Notes under the pieces: model-generated
Told to the model about the DNA's origin: nothing
The model's input: only the letters and a program-made list of their open reading frames with translations
Databases searched by the model: none
Translations under genes and position numbers: made by a program
Shown: positions 36,638-48,600 of the stretch, piece after piece
Layout of the letters: every line of letters starts with the position of its first letter
How positions within the stretch are numbered: the first letter of the stretch is position 1
NCBI GenBank assembly: GCA_023053545.1
Contig: JAKZAN010000006.1
Location: forward strand, 5,337,001 to 5,401,000
Source of the DNA: Lepidurus packardi
Lineage: Eukaryota > Arthropoda > Branchiopoda > Notostraca > Triopsidae
Direction of reading: 5' to 3'
DNA: 64,000 nt

Positions 36638-39600
36638 CCTTTGAGGTTCCGTGGGGTTTCCTAACAGGAGGTGGTACTTGTTAAGATGCGCACCCAGAAG
36701 CTTGCCAGAAGTAAACAGAATGAAATAAAACTTCTTTCAGTGGGCTTGGAAACAACTGTAATATAAAGTTCCGTACCCTTTTCCGCATTCTTGGCAATTT
36801 ATGGACTGCGAATTCACTTCGCATCGCAGTTTTTTAAGGAGTTTCTAGAAAAGGAGACAGGAAGGGTTCCTTTTTCTTGGTTGGGTTGCAACAGCCAAGC
36901 CAAAAACATAACACAAGAAAGAAGGTTATAGTGGACGAACATTTTGCCGGTTCCACAACTGGACCAGAAGCCATCGAACTCAACGATGGTGCCACCCGCG
37001 CCGCGCAACTCGTCAAGTTAGCGTCAACTTCTTCCCACCAGAGGCGCCTCGGACCGTTGTCCCCTGCCCTGTAGACCAAAACCCGAACGGTGCCTTTTGC
37101 ATTTAAACTTAAACTTTAGACTTTAGACTTAAACGGTGTGACCCAATCCAAACTGTCGCTACACGCTTTAACCAACTTAAAACCGTCCTGAGCGACTAGT
37201 GATTTAGTTTTTTTTTTAGTTTTTAATCAGCGTGAGCATCGGCTAGGATGGACCTGGCTATTTTGCCACATGGAAAGCTTTCTGAAATTGGGCGTTGGGC
37301 GCGGAATGACCCCAAATTACAGTAAAGTGTCCATGCACAGTAAAGTACACCCAAGGTTTCAATTGGTAGACTGGGATTCTATTCTTCTCGTTGTTTTTTA
37401 TGTTTTTTAGCATTGTGCTGCCAGAAACTTTGGTTTGTTTTCCACTGCTGTGGATCGCAAAGTCTGACTACAGAAAGAAAGAGAGATTTTTAATAGAATG
37501 TTCCAGAATCTGCTAAACTCTCCAATTCATAAGATCTAAAAATCGCGAGTCTCACAAACGTACTGAACCTATGAAGACCATAACTGTGAGCTTTTAAGAC
37601 CTCCAAAGAGCTAGCAATAGCTGTATAGCAATATGAACACACTCAATCATAATTTTCATAAGGCTTAATTGGTCGTATAAAGTTCGTACTAAAAGAATAT
37701 GGCTTTTTGAAGCAGTGGCTTGTTTGGCGTGGCACAGTACGACATTGGTATTGCACTGCATTGAAGTCTCCTACTTACGAGTTTATTGCCACCTACTAAA
37801 GTGGATCACAGTTATTTTCCTGCTAAAGCAAATACTATGATATACTATGATGGCTATCAATTTTAGAATCAATTAGAACCAGTTATTTTTAAGTTATTTT
37901 TAAGTTCAATACATAGACAGGAGTTCTTAGATTCACAACATCTTTTATTGATTGTTTTTGGTTAGATACTTAATTTGGTTTAGTGTTAGTTTCGTTTAAG
38001 GCCACAATGGTGAGATATATTGACCCAATGGTGAGATTTTGATTTCGATGATTTCGGTGGATCCTGACAGTTTACGCTGCGTCATGAACGGTTTACTTCG
38101 TTTGAATTTTCTACGATGAGCCGTTCACGAGTTATCGGCAGACAAACATTGGGCCGTGACCTCACGGACGTGCCACTTGTCACGGACGTGGCTTACGGCG
38201 CCTGTTTACTATGGTCAGTAGTTACGCTCTCCTTCCTGCGTCAAGCAGTAAAACCCAAAGTTCGGGGACGGAGTGGTTGATGAACTACATTTCAACAATG
38301 AACCTTCTCTCAAGTCAGTCAGTCGGTCAAAGTTCATTGTTGGTTCCCGTTGTGTGCACCTTAACCGCAGTAGTAGGCCCTTTCTTACAGTGCCTCAACA
38401 GTGAAACTCCGTAGGAAGTTTAGAAGCCAACCCGAGCTCTGTAGGAAGTTTCATTGTTGGACGCTCTTGGTTAGCAACTGCCGATCGACTTTGCCTTCTA
38501 ATACAGCTTGTTGGAACGCAACCCGAGCGCCGTTTTCTGCCTTCGAGACAGTTTTCCAAAGTTAAAACAAAGTCTGGACCACCGTAGCGACAAGCAGCGA
38601 CCAAGAGTTCTCTGTTATGTAACGCACCAAGGTTGTCTGAGACCAAAAAAAGGGCGGTATAAACTAGCGTAAGAAAACAAAAGTTGGAGGAAGGAAACCC
38701 AAAACGGGACTCTCCCCAAACTTAAGGGACAGGAACAAGGGGCTGGGAACGAAATGGCCCCAAAGGTATAGAAGCCCCCGCTCGCCGCGATCATGAGCGG
38801 AACGCCATCACCATCACCATCATCATCCGAAAGGATACAAGGACCCATGTCATCCAACTTGTCTGCACATGTCCACACCCATGATATTGATATAATGGAC
38901 GTCAACCGGACAAGTTTCCTGTACCCACACACCGAGTCTCTACTACCTACCCTCGTCGAGCAGCTCCACCAAAAAATGGACGTGGCTGGCTGATTCCATT
39001 GCAACAACTCATCGCTATTCCGAGCATGGTGTTTGTAAACTACAAGGGGAGGGTAAAAACTATTCAGCGAGAGAGAGAAATGCAAGAGCAGGCCCCGCTG
39101 GTTGATTTCTGTTGGGTTTTTTTACGACCCTTGTCTCTCTATTTACTAATTATTATTTCCAAGTAAGACGTAAAACAGAAAGAAACAAGAAAGTCCCTCG
39201 ACAGCTTGAACAAGCTCCCCTTTTTTGGCCTGGATCTGTGGGAGGTGTTTCTCTTGCTCTCTCTCTCTCTCTCTCTGCCCTGGGTTAGGATACCCTTGGT
39301 TAGTACATGGACCCGTCCTGGTATTGAAAGGAATAATGAAGACACCATCACGTGACTAGAAGATTAGACCACCCTGGTGATTTTGGCATGGACGCCTGTG
39401 GATCTGCATATACAACGAAGCCTCCCAACACGGTCCTCCACCTTCTTTCGCTTGTATTGCCACCCTTTCGGTTTGGTGAAACTCGCGTCTTAACACAAGA
39501 GGCAACAAACAACAGCCGCCAGAGCACACACGAAGACTTTTGGGTCCAAGCGAAGAGAACGGACAAGAAAAAACAAGGTTCTTTGCAAGATTACAGACTT

Positions 39601-42600
39601 GACAGAGCGTTAGAGACTACTGATACTGTCCTGCTAAAAACCCTCTCCTCCCCCCTTTCCTCCTCTCTCTCCGAAGGAAGTTTTTTGGGACGGGACTGTA
39701 ACAATGCAATGCTAGTGCATGTGTGGCGGCCGGTGTTGTGTTGTGTACCTGTGTGCCTGGCATGGCTAATGGTAACCGGCGACGTGGACGGACTGGACAA
39801 GTAAGCGGACCGAGGCCAGCCAAAGCCAGGGGGGCCAACGAGACGACGTTGTGGGGCCCTGGCGTTCTTACCCGGGTAGACCACACAAGCAGTGGTCACT
39901 TGGTCAGCCAAAAGGAGAGCTCCCAGCGTGGGGAACTTTGTGCACACTCGCTAAAAACCGGAGAATACCTACAAAAAACGAAACGAGCTACCTTATTACC
40001 TTTACCTTAATCACGCACTAACCGAAGAATGCAGGGCTTGGAAAGAATGACACTACATTGACCAAGAAAGTACGACCACGAGCTCGCCCACCGCCAGAAC
40101 AGTTAGAATTGGAAGAGACTTGGTAACGGACCCTAAGCTCCCACGAGAGAATGTATGGTCATGGCCGGTGTTAAAGTGCGAATAAAGCGTACTGAATCCC
40201 AATGTATTGACTTTGGAATCCACAAACTACCAGCTGTCGTCCATTGTATAGTCTTACAGGGACGCCTAGGGATTGAGGAGCATAAGGAGAGAGAGAGAGA
40301 GAGATCATGGATCTGGATCATAAATGGATCATGGCGTTGTTCATGGATCATGGAATGGATCGTGGATCATGGGGTAGATCATGGATTCATGGAACATGGA
40401 TTGGATCGTGGATCATGAAGTCGATCACGGAGTTGTTCATGGATCATGGAGTGGATCGTGGATCATGCGGTAGATCATGGATTCATGGAGGGGTTCATGG
40501 ATCATGGATTGGATCGTGGATCATGAAGTCGATCATGGAGTTGTTCATGGATCATGGAGTGGATCGTGGATCATGGGGTAGATCATGGAGTGGATCATGG
40601 ATTCATGGAGGGGTTCATAGATCATGGAGTGGATCGTGGATTCGTGGATCATGGAGTGGATCATGGATCGTGGGGTAGATCATGGATTCATGGAGGGGTT
40701 CATGAATTATGAAGTGGTTCGTGGATCATGGATAATGAATCATGGCAAATGGATCATGGTTTCGTGGGGAAAAGGGAAATGGAAAGAAAAGAAGCTTCCA
40801 AGCCAGGGTTGGGCGTTGTAAGGAACGTTCAACTTTGACTTCCAACTTCCTGCGGAAATGTGCCAATTGGTAAGCTACCTCTTTGGAAGATTTGCTGCGT
40901 AAGAGACCTCCATCCAAAGCAAGGTGTCGAAGGGTACAGGACTTTTATTCGTACGACGCAGGTAGTCCGTTTCTTATAGGTTTTACCCAGTCACCTCTAA
41001 GATTTCGGAGATAAATTGCTGGGAAGCAAAAAGAGCCGAGGAGCCCCAAAAAGATTTGTCTGTTTTTTGGTTAATCTGACTCAAAGGAGGACGGGCGAGG
41101 CTGTGATAATGGCACAGCGAAAGGGACGCAGTGTGTGCCAGGTGTGCTGACCACCTGACTATGATGAGGATGACAATGAAGATGAAGACATTACGACTCC
41201 CCAACAGGAACCGGTTTTCCCACTCGCCCAGGCTACCAAAGGAGCATTCCCAAGGCGGCGACCGCAGCTTAATTGGACAGCTTGATGGCACTGGGCTTGC
41301 TTTGGGAGATTAAGATGTTTGCGGACCTGGGCAAACCGTATAAAAAGGACTTTCCAGTAGGGGGGCAAAAGGGCCCGCGACCGGCTTCGGGATGTTTGAA
41401 ATACTCGATAATTTTTTGGAACACCCGCCCCAAAAACGTCACCTCATCCGAAAGGGGCTAAAACGCAAGTGCAGCTAATGTCCCCGACATCCCAATGCTT
41501 TTCCTCTGTGTAGCGATTTCGGGCTGAAGGAGCCGGAGTTGCAACGTCGTACGAAAGCCAAAGATGGAGCCCCAGCCTGTGTGGCTTTGGGTTTATGCGT
41601 GTGTCGGCGACTTCGGCTTCGGCGGTCTGTGTGTTGGAGTATATCTTCTAAAGCTTTTACTTTTGGTTTTTCCGTCGACCCTTTTAAGGTATCGCTTGCT
41701 TGAATCGGCCACGAAGCAGAGCTTATAGTTTTTGCCAGCGAGCGAGCGACTGAGCAAGAGAGAATAGAAACCCACCCTGAAAGAATCACGAGGTACCGAG
41801 AAGCAAAACAACCCATGCAGTGTAGCGATCGTCGGCGATTTGCGTACAAATGGGAGTAAGAAACAGCCTAAGCTTGAGTCGCTCCAGCCTTTTCCCCTCC
41901 GATGCGCAATTCCCAGACACGTGGCCGTCTGCGCAAGCCCAAAAGGAAGTGACCCCGCACGCCTAACCGATCCGCAACAGCCTCAACGGGCCTCCTGCGT
42001 TGTGTTGGTCGTGCGGGAACTTGTGTGGTCCCCCGAACGAAACCTAGAAGCATCGCGGCTCTCTATCTACCGTGGCGCAACGTTTGGGAAACTGAACCTT
42101 TTTCTCTGCGTGGTCTTTTTGGGAGAAGGGGTTTTTAATAGATATAGTTTCTTTGATTTTCTTTTTGGCCCTGTCTTAATCAGTATGTTGCAGACGGAAC
42201 CTCCGTTGCCATCATAATCTGCCGGACGGTTCTGTAGCCTTACTGGGACAAGGACGGTCAGGGGCGTAGTTTTCCATCTACGCATCGACTCTTCCCTTTA
42301 AGCCACGTCGTCATAAATCTTGGATTTCCCTCGATTTTGGTCCCATACCTTTTCGGGATACAACAAAAATCTTTTCTAGAGTATATTACTTTCCTTTTCT
42401 ATTCAGAGGGATCTTAAATCTTTTTATTATTGGCTGTTCGAACCCCCCCCTTTTCTCTGCAACAAGAACAACAACAACAAAAAGGGGGGGGGAGACATAT
42501 GGGAATAATTATGCCGTCAATTATACTATGGACAACTCGCCAAGTTATAGGAACATTTACAACTCATACCCAAAACTGTCTGACATTCCAAAGAACTAGT

Positions 42601-45600
42601 TTGGAAAACGCATTTGGATGGTCGCTTTTTAAGATTTTAAGCAAACTTGAGATACTTTGACTTGAAAAAGATGGTCAAGTTTTTACATCCTTCAGTGCCG
42701 CTGTAGACAAACAGAAAGGGCTAACAGCTACCAAAGAGGGAGCAAATTCCTGCTATCGTACGCGGAACAGTAATTAAGCTACTAAGGAAAGTAAATCTCA
42801 ACTAATAGGATGACGCGGCTTTCGCCCCTGACGACACAGAGGTGTCGCCCATGGTGCATGGGATAGGATGTTCGGTAACGGTTACCGCACGAAGGGACAA
42901 CAGTAACCTAACCTCACCACGCTAAGCAGCATAAACAGAGCGCCGCGGCACGTCCGTGACGTCCTGAAACCAAACTTCGGACGCTAATAACTCTTGAACG
43001 GCGAGTGCTAAAAATCTGAAATAAAAAAACCAGACTTCCTTAAATTTCCTTAAATTTTTTCTTTAAGAATGTCCCAACTTAGAGCTAGAAAAATAATCAG
43101 TTATCCCTAATGAAATAAATCATAATCCGAATTCATGAAATTAGAAAAAGAATTCAAAAAGAATCAAAAAATCAAAAAAGGTTCAATTCATAATCCGAAT
43201 TCATGAAATTAGAGGTTCAAAAGAATCAGTTTCAGTTGATCAGAAACCTGAACAATCCATCCCATTTACTGTCATTAAAAAATTCATATTTATTTATTAT
43301 TTATTCATATTGATTCCAATTCATTCCCATTTATTCTAGTTCAATATCGATTAACTCCCATTACTATTTACTTCCATTAATTCCTTCCGATTTGCTTCAA
43401 AATAAGGTAATAACTTCAATAAGTGTAATAATTTCAAAATAACTCCCATTAATAAATGAATTCTAAATTAACTATCCCAGATTTATCCGAATTTTAGGTA
43501 GAAACTAAGAAAATGGAATCCATGCCATTCCTATGCTTTGAAGGAAAAAGGGAATCAGTTGAATATGTATGGAGCGAGAAAATGGGAAACTTTTTTTTTT
43601 TTTTTTCTTGCCAGTTATTATTCTATGTGTGTGGAATAACTTTGGGGTTGAAAAAGAAGGGAAAGGAATTTCGCGTTTGGTGGTCAACCAGTGAATAACC
43701 TGATTGCCGTGTTTGGAACTAGAAGGCTAGGCTATTTAGAAAAATCTAAAAAAAAAATAAAAAAATGGGAACTTGAAGGTTTTGGACTTTTGCTCGAGCT
43801 TGGGAAAAGTCAAAAGCAACTAACTAACGCCAAAGCAGCCAACAAGCGAGAGAGAGAGAGCGAACAAACGCCGCAAGTCCAAGTCCAGAGGGGCCTAGAC
43901 GTGTTCTTTTACGACAGTGCTTGAGAACTGCGGTAAAATACTAGCTCACACACGCAGTTCAGCATTCCCTTCTTTGCATACTAAACGGCTTTTTCCCCTT
44001 GAAAAAAAAAAAAAAAAATCTGAGCTTCCCACTTTTGGGGGTTCTCAAGCTGGTCTAAGAAATCCGTTTCAATTTTTTTTTCAAACAATCACATTTTTTT
44101 AGAGAATCTTCGGTATTGGTAAACTAGTGAAGTGCTGGCAAATACTTTAAAAGATATGACAAGATAGGAAAATTCTAGGTACCAAAAAAAAAATTGGCTG
44201 GAATTTCACAGATTCACTCCAAGATACTTAAGGACCCGAGAAAATTGGATGAGCTCCAATTTTTTTTTTTTTTTTTTTTTGTAAGTTAACTTCATGACCA
44301 ATATACTGTGATGTCTCTCTGTGCCAATGGAGACTGTGTGTTTGTGCGCTGGCAAAATTTTTTTTTTTTGAAATTTTTTTGTTTTCTTTTTCTTGTAAAA
44401 GTGTCCAGTGCAAACTAATTTAGTCATACAAGGGGCCACCAAACCTTTGCTGCAAGGAGGAATTTGGGTGGGGGGTATAGAGACAGGTCCAGTCCCTGTT
44501 GGCCGCAGCAGCAGCTGTTGATGTAAATTCCGAGTATTGAGGAGAGCCATCTGGACATTTTTATAGCGTGAATTGCAGTTTGAGCTTGTTGGCCTGCCAT
44601 ATAGACATAAAAACAGGATACTAATAGGCCAACTTAGGCCCAAATAGGACTGTATGGGCCTACGCAATGGCGCATTTGCATTGCGAATCAATTTGATTGG
44701 GATACGCAAAGTGCGACTCAAATGTCAACTGGCATGGTGTTTTATTTAGAATTCTTTAAAATTTATATTTTCAGATATTTAGAACCTACGCTTTTAGACT
44801 GTGCTAACAAGAGAGAATTTTTTTTTTTTTTAAGTTGGACTTTGGGGAGAAATCCTTTAGGAACATAAGGAGGTACCACTCAGCCGACACAAGACACAAG
44901 AGTTCTTGTGTAGTGAAGTGGAAGAGAGAGAGAGAGAGATAAGAACACGCTCGGTTCGTGTATATAGGAAAAGCTTTTCTTAGCCGTGAGAAGTCCAAGT
45001 CCCAGGTGTTCTTTGATTGAACACGTTCATGTCCAGATTACCCGCGAGCCTTGCCACGACATGTTAAACATGGCCGAAAGAGGCCTTAGGAAAGGGCGGG
45101 GAATATATTTATATAAAAGCGGGTGGTTACTGTACATACATTGGATATCCATGTACGTATCAAACGTCATGTCCTACATTCAATGTTTTTCTAAGAAGCT
45201 TGAACTGAACTGGACTAAGCCTTGACACTGGCAACAAATAGAAAGAAATACAAAGCAACTTTGGCTCATTAAACTGTTTAGGTTTAGACTTATCTTTGAC
45301 TGGTACCCGTGTAGTCAGGTAACTACAGGGTAAATAGTCGAGTCAGAAGAAAGCCTCGTATATTCTTGAACTAAAAGAATAAGAATTTAAAGAATAAGCA
45401 GACCAGAGGATCAAGAGATTAGTATGGAAGAGTTTAATGAGCTCTGGTTGACTTTTTTTACCCCAATAGGTTTTATTAAGCATAGTCTAATTATTTAACG
45501 TGTTCGAGTTCTCGAAACAAACGGCTTCTGATGTTAGATAGTGGGTTTTCCAGGAAATTGAATGCTGGGACATTGTAATGCACTTTAAATGCAGGTTTTG

Positions 45601-48600
45601 TGCAGTGATAAAACCATATTAAGTTCATGAATCTTCAGGTTTTGGGACTGCTACCGTTTGAAGTTAGAATAGAATACCTGGTAGTACTAAGACAGAAGAA
45701 CAGAAGTAGGTTTGATAGTATCATATACTGTATTTTTTCAATACAGTCGCAATCATTTTAAAACCCAGCTATTCAATATGTACAATATTCTTGGGAAGAA
45801 TTCTTTTTCTTAAAAAAATTATACCAGCATAGCCAAATGGCTTTTGCCACGCTATTTGTCGGCTTTTACAAATCGTTCGGAAAATTGGGGCTATTTACAG
45901 GGTTAGGTAAGGGTAAGGAATGTTCATTGTAGTTTGCTGCAGGATGAGGGAATTCACTGTTGCGAGTGTAGAAGGTAAAACAGAGTAAAACAGAGAAAAT
46001 TGGGGCTATTTACAGGGTTAGGTAAGGGAAAGGAATATTCATTGTAGTTTACTGCAGGATGAGGGAATTCACTGTTGGGAGTATAGAAGGTAAGGTTCCC
46101 CCACCAGTGCACTGTTGCGGGAAAGTGTAGTGAAAGGTATCACTAGTGCAGTAACTACTGAAACCTTTTTTGAAAATGGCAAATAAAGTGTTGTAAAAAT
46201 CCCTTAGAACGTAAAGAATGCTACAAACTAAACTGCAAAAATAAGTTTATTTCATTGTAAGAAAGTTATTTACAGGGACGTTTTTAGAGCATTTAGCCGA
46301 CTTACGATGATTGATAGTCGTTAATAAATAGGTTAAACCTGGTTAATTAGGTAAATCTGGTTAATTTAGAAAATAAAAGAAAAAAATAGGAGACTTGCAA
46401 TAAACATCAGAAGTCTGCAACAATGCAAGATATGGAATTCTGTGTCTAGAGTAAAACTTAGAGAAAAGGTTGAGTGTCAGTTTACCTTGAAGGCAAATGG
46501 TTAGGGAAGTCATGGGGAGGGATTTTGGGGGCTCACTCTATAGTATGGGAAAACTCCTTTATGGATTGTGTAAGGATTCAGGAATCACATGAAAACTAGT
46601 GTTGCACACGTTGAAGTTGGCGCGGCACGTAATCTGAATCCTTTGAAAGGTGGGAGGCTCGGTGGGAGTTGCTCCCAAGTCAAGTAAACTGCTGCTGACG
46701 CACCGTTCTACTTTCATTTCATTTTTTTTTTTTTTGCCTTTTTACAATGCAGTTGAGAACATTTCGGTTGTCCAAAAGACAAGCCAAAAGATTTCCCTTT
46801 AAACATACATATAAAAAAAGTACCGTTAAAGGTATCTCGTTCAGTATTTCTATGTACTTAGTTCCGTAATTACCGCATGTACCCTGGTGTAGTATGTAAA
46901 CAGTCATGTTCCTATCCGTGCCCCTTTAAGCGAACCGCTAAAAAAGTGAAAAGCGAATCACATCCCTAGCCCTACACATAGCCTTCTAGGTATGTTGCCA
47001 AACATTTCCCTACACAATTTCAAAATGCAAGAAAGGAAAGTACAGTATGTGTAATGTAGGGTACTTTTCCCCCCCCGGTTTATTGGCGCTAAAGATACAG
47101 GAATTTCTTAAACTCGTAAATAGAAGACCAGAGTTGAGGGGTGAGAGTGAATGTCTTGTTTGATTTGGCGCCTATTGTCAAGCATTCGGCAAGCGACTAA
47201 TTTTAGTGTCCGCTGTGGGTTTATGACCGCTTTTACGACCGACGAGGTTCGGGGGGGGGGGGGATAAAGAGAACGGGAAAATCAAGGCAAAAAGGGGACT
47301 TGACGGTAAAAAAAATAATATTGAACTACACGTAGTACGACAACTCTATACTGTTCCCCCTTGCCAGACCCGACCTAGACCGGACCGGACCTGCTTTCTT
47401 TGCCGCGAGCCAGCTCGTTTTGGTTTGCGGGTTGGGGGAAGCGAGCTTCGGGCTTCGCCGAACGTTTCCTGGCAAAGGCGGGAGGGAGTGAGTACTGTTG
47501 CGGGTAAGGACGGTCCCAGCCGCGCTACCCAGACTGCGTGGCTACGGTCCACAACCTTGAAGCCACTTGAAACGACTGACGTCATGGTTCCTTTTTTTTT
47601 GTCCTCCACATTTTGTGGTATTATTTTCATGCTTCTGTTTTCTGGTACGAATCTAGGACTCCTTTTAGCTGGCCTCATTTGTAAAAACCCCCAAAAGTCG
47701 TGGAATATTAATATCGGGTTTTGGGGGGGGTCTTGTTGTGTCTCTTCTGCCACCCGACATTTCTTTTTTAATAAACTATTTTTTTATTTCTATTTATTTT
47801 TACGCAGCTGTCTTACCCGTGGCGTCTGGACTGGCGGATGTCACGCTCAAGTCTCGAGGACGATTAACGCTCCGGTGTCGAACAACGGGTGTTCCCATGC
47901 CTTCCTTGACATGGTTCAAGGATGGTAAGAAGATTCAACCCAGTAAGCGAATCCGCATCAAAACCAAAAAGTAATGGCTTTTCTTTTCCATATTTTTTTT
48001 TAGTATGTTTTAATTTGAAAGGCTCCCGTGTAGCTTAGCTTTCTATTGCACGATAACAGGGGGAAAGCAGTTTATTTAAATAATGAACTAAATTCGTCAA
48101 ATACTCTTGACAGTAATGTAGCTACTAAAAGTAATGTAGTTACTTAGCTTAGCTACAATAATGTAGCTACAATAATGTAGCTACAGTTACTTAGCTACAG
48201 TAATGTTATGAATGTTATTAGTGCATTAGTGCATGAGTGTTATTAGCTACATTAATGTAGGTACTAAAAGCACGAATAGTTTTACCGTTGAAATTTTATT
48301 GTCTCGACTAAATTTCATTGTCTCGACATAAGTTTCAGACCTGCAAATTCATTTTAAACAAACGTGAAAGAAAGCTAAAGGGCGAATTTGAAAGTGTAAC
48401 TCTGTAGCTGTTGTTTTAACATATTTAAAAAAAAAATCATGCGAATTGAGTAGATAGTTCAAAAGTTATCCAACACGCCGTTTTCTGCGCAGGAGCAATG
48501 CGCGTTCATATATACCCATGCAAAACCTTATGCGCTCCTGGCGGCAGCTAGTGTCAGTAACAAGCTAAGCTGTACGGGAGCATTTAGTTTCTAGCAAGCC

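Larger units (their letters stand above)
30793..47807 (+). other. 17 kb first intron of the Vein-like gene
   Basis: Bounded by donor CC/GTGAGT and acceptor ACGCAG, both in phase 1. No internal exon joins convincingly, although a small missed exon cannot be excluded. It holds microsatellites (AG run about 32070-32106, CT run about 39257), poly-C at 31239-31252 and 35308-35323, poly-A at 36604-36634, the repeats listed separately, and many short frames without family resemblance. A long first intron is typical of developmentally regulated signalling genes and may carry enhancers. Confidence 0.7.

Noticed and set aside
40307..40678. 123-codon frame rich in Trp, Ser, Gly and Asp
   Set aside because: Entirely produced by the GGATCATGGA minisatellite; no promoter, splice or homology support.
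44206..44721. 171-codon minus-strand frame
   Set aside because: Runs through poly-A/poly-T low-complexity sequence, with Lys runs and no domain.
45105..45125. TATATAAAAG box resembling a promoter
   Set aside because: No coding exon or consistent transcript follows; it lies inside the Vein-like intron.
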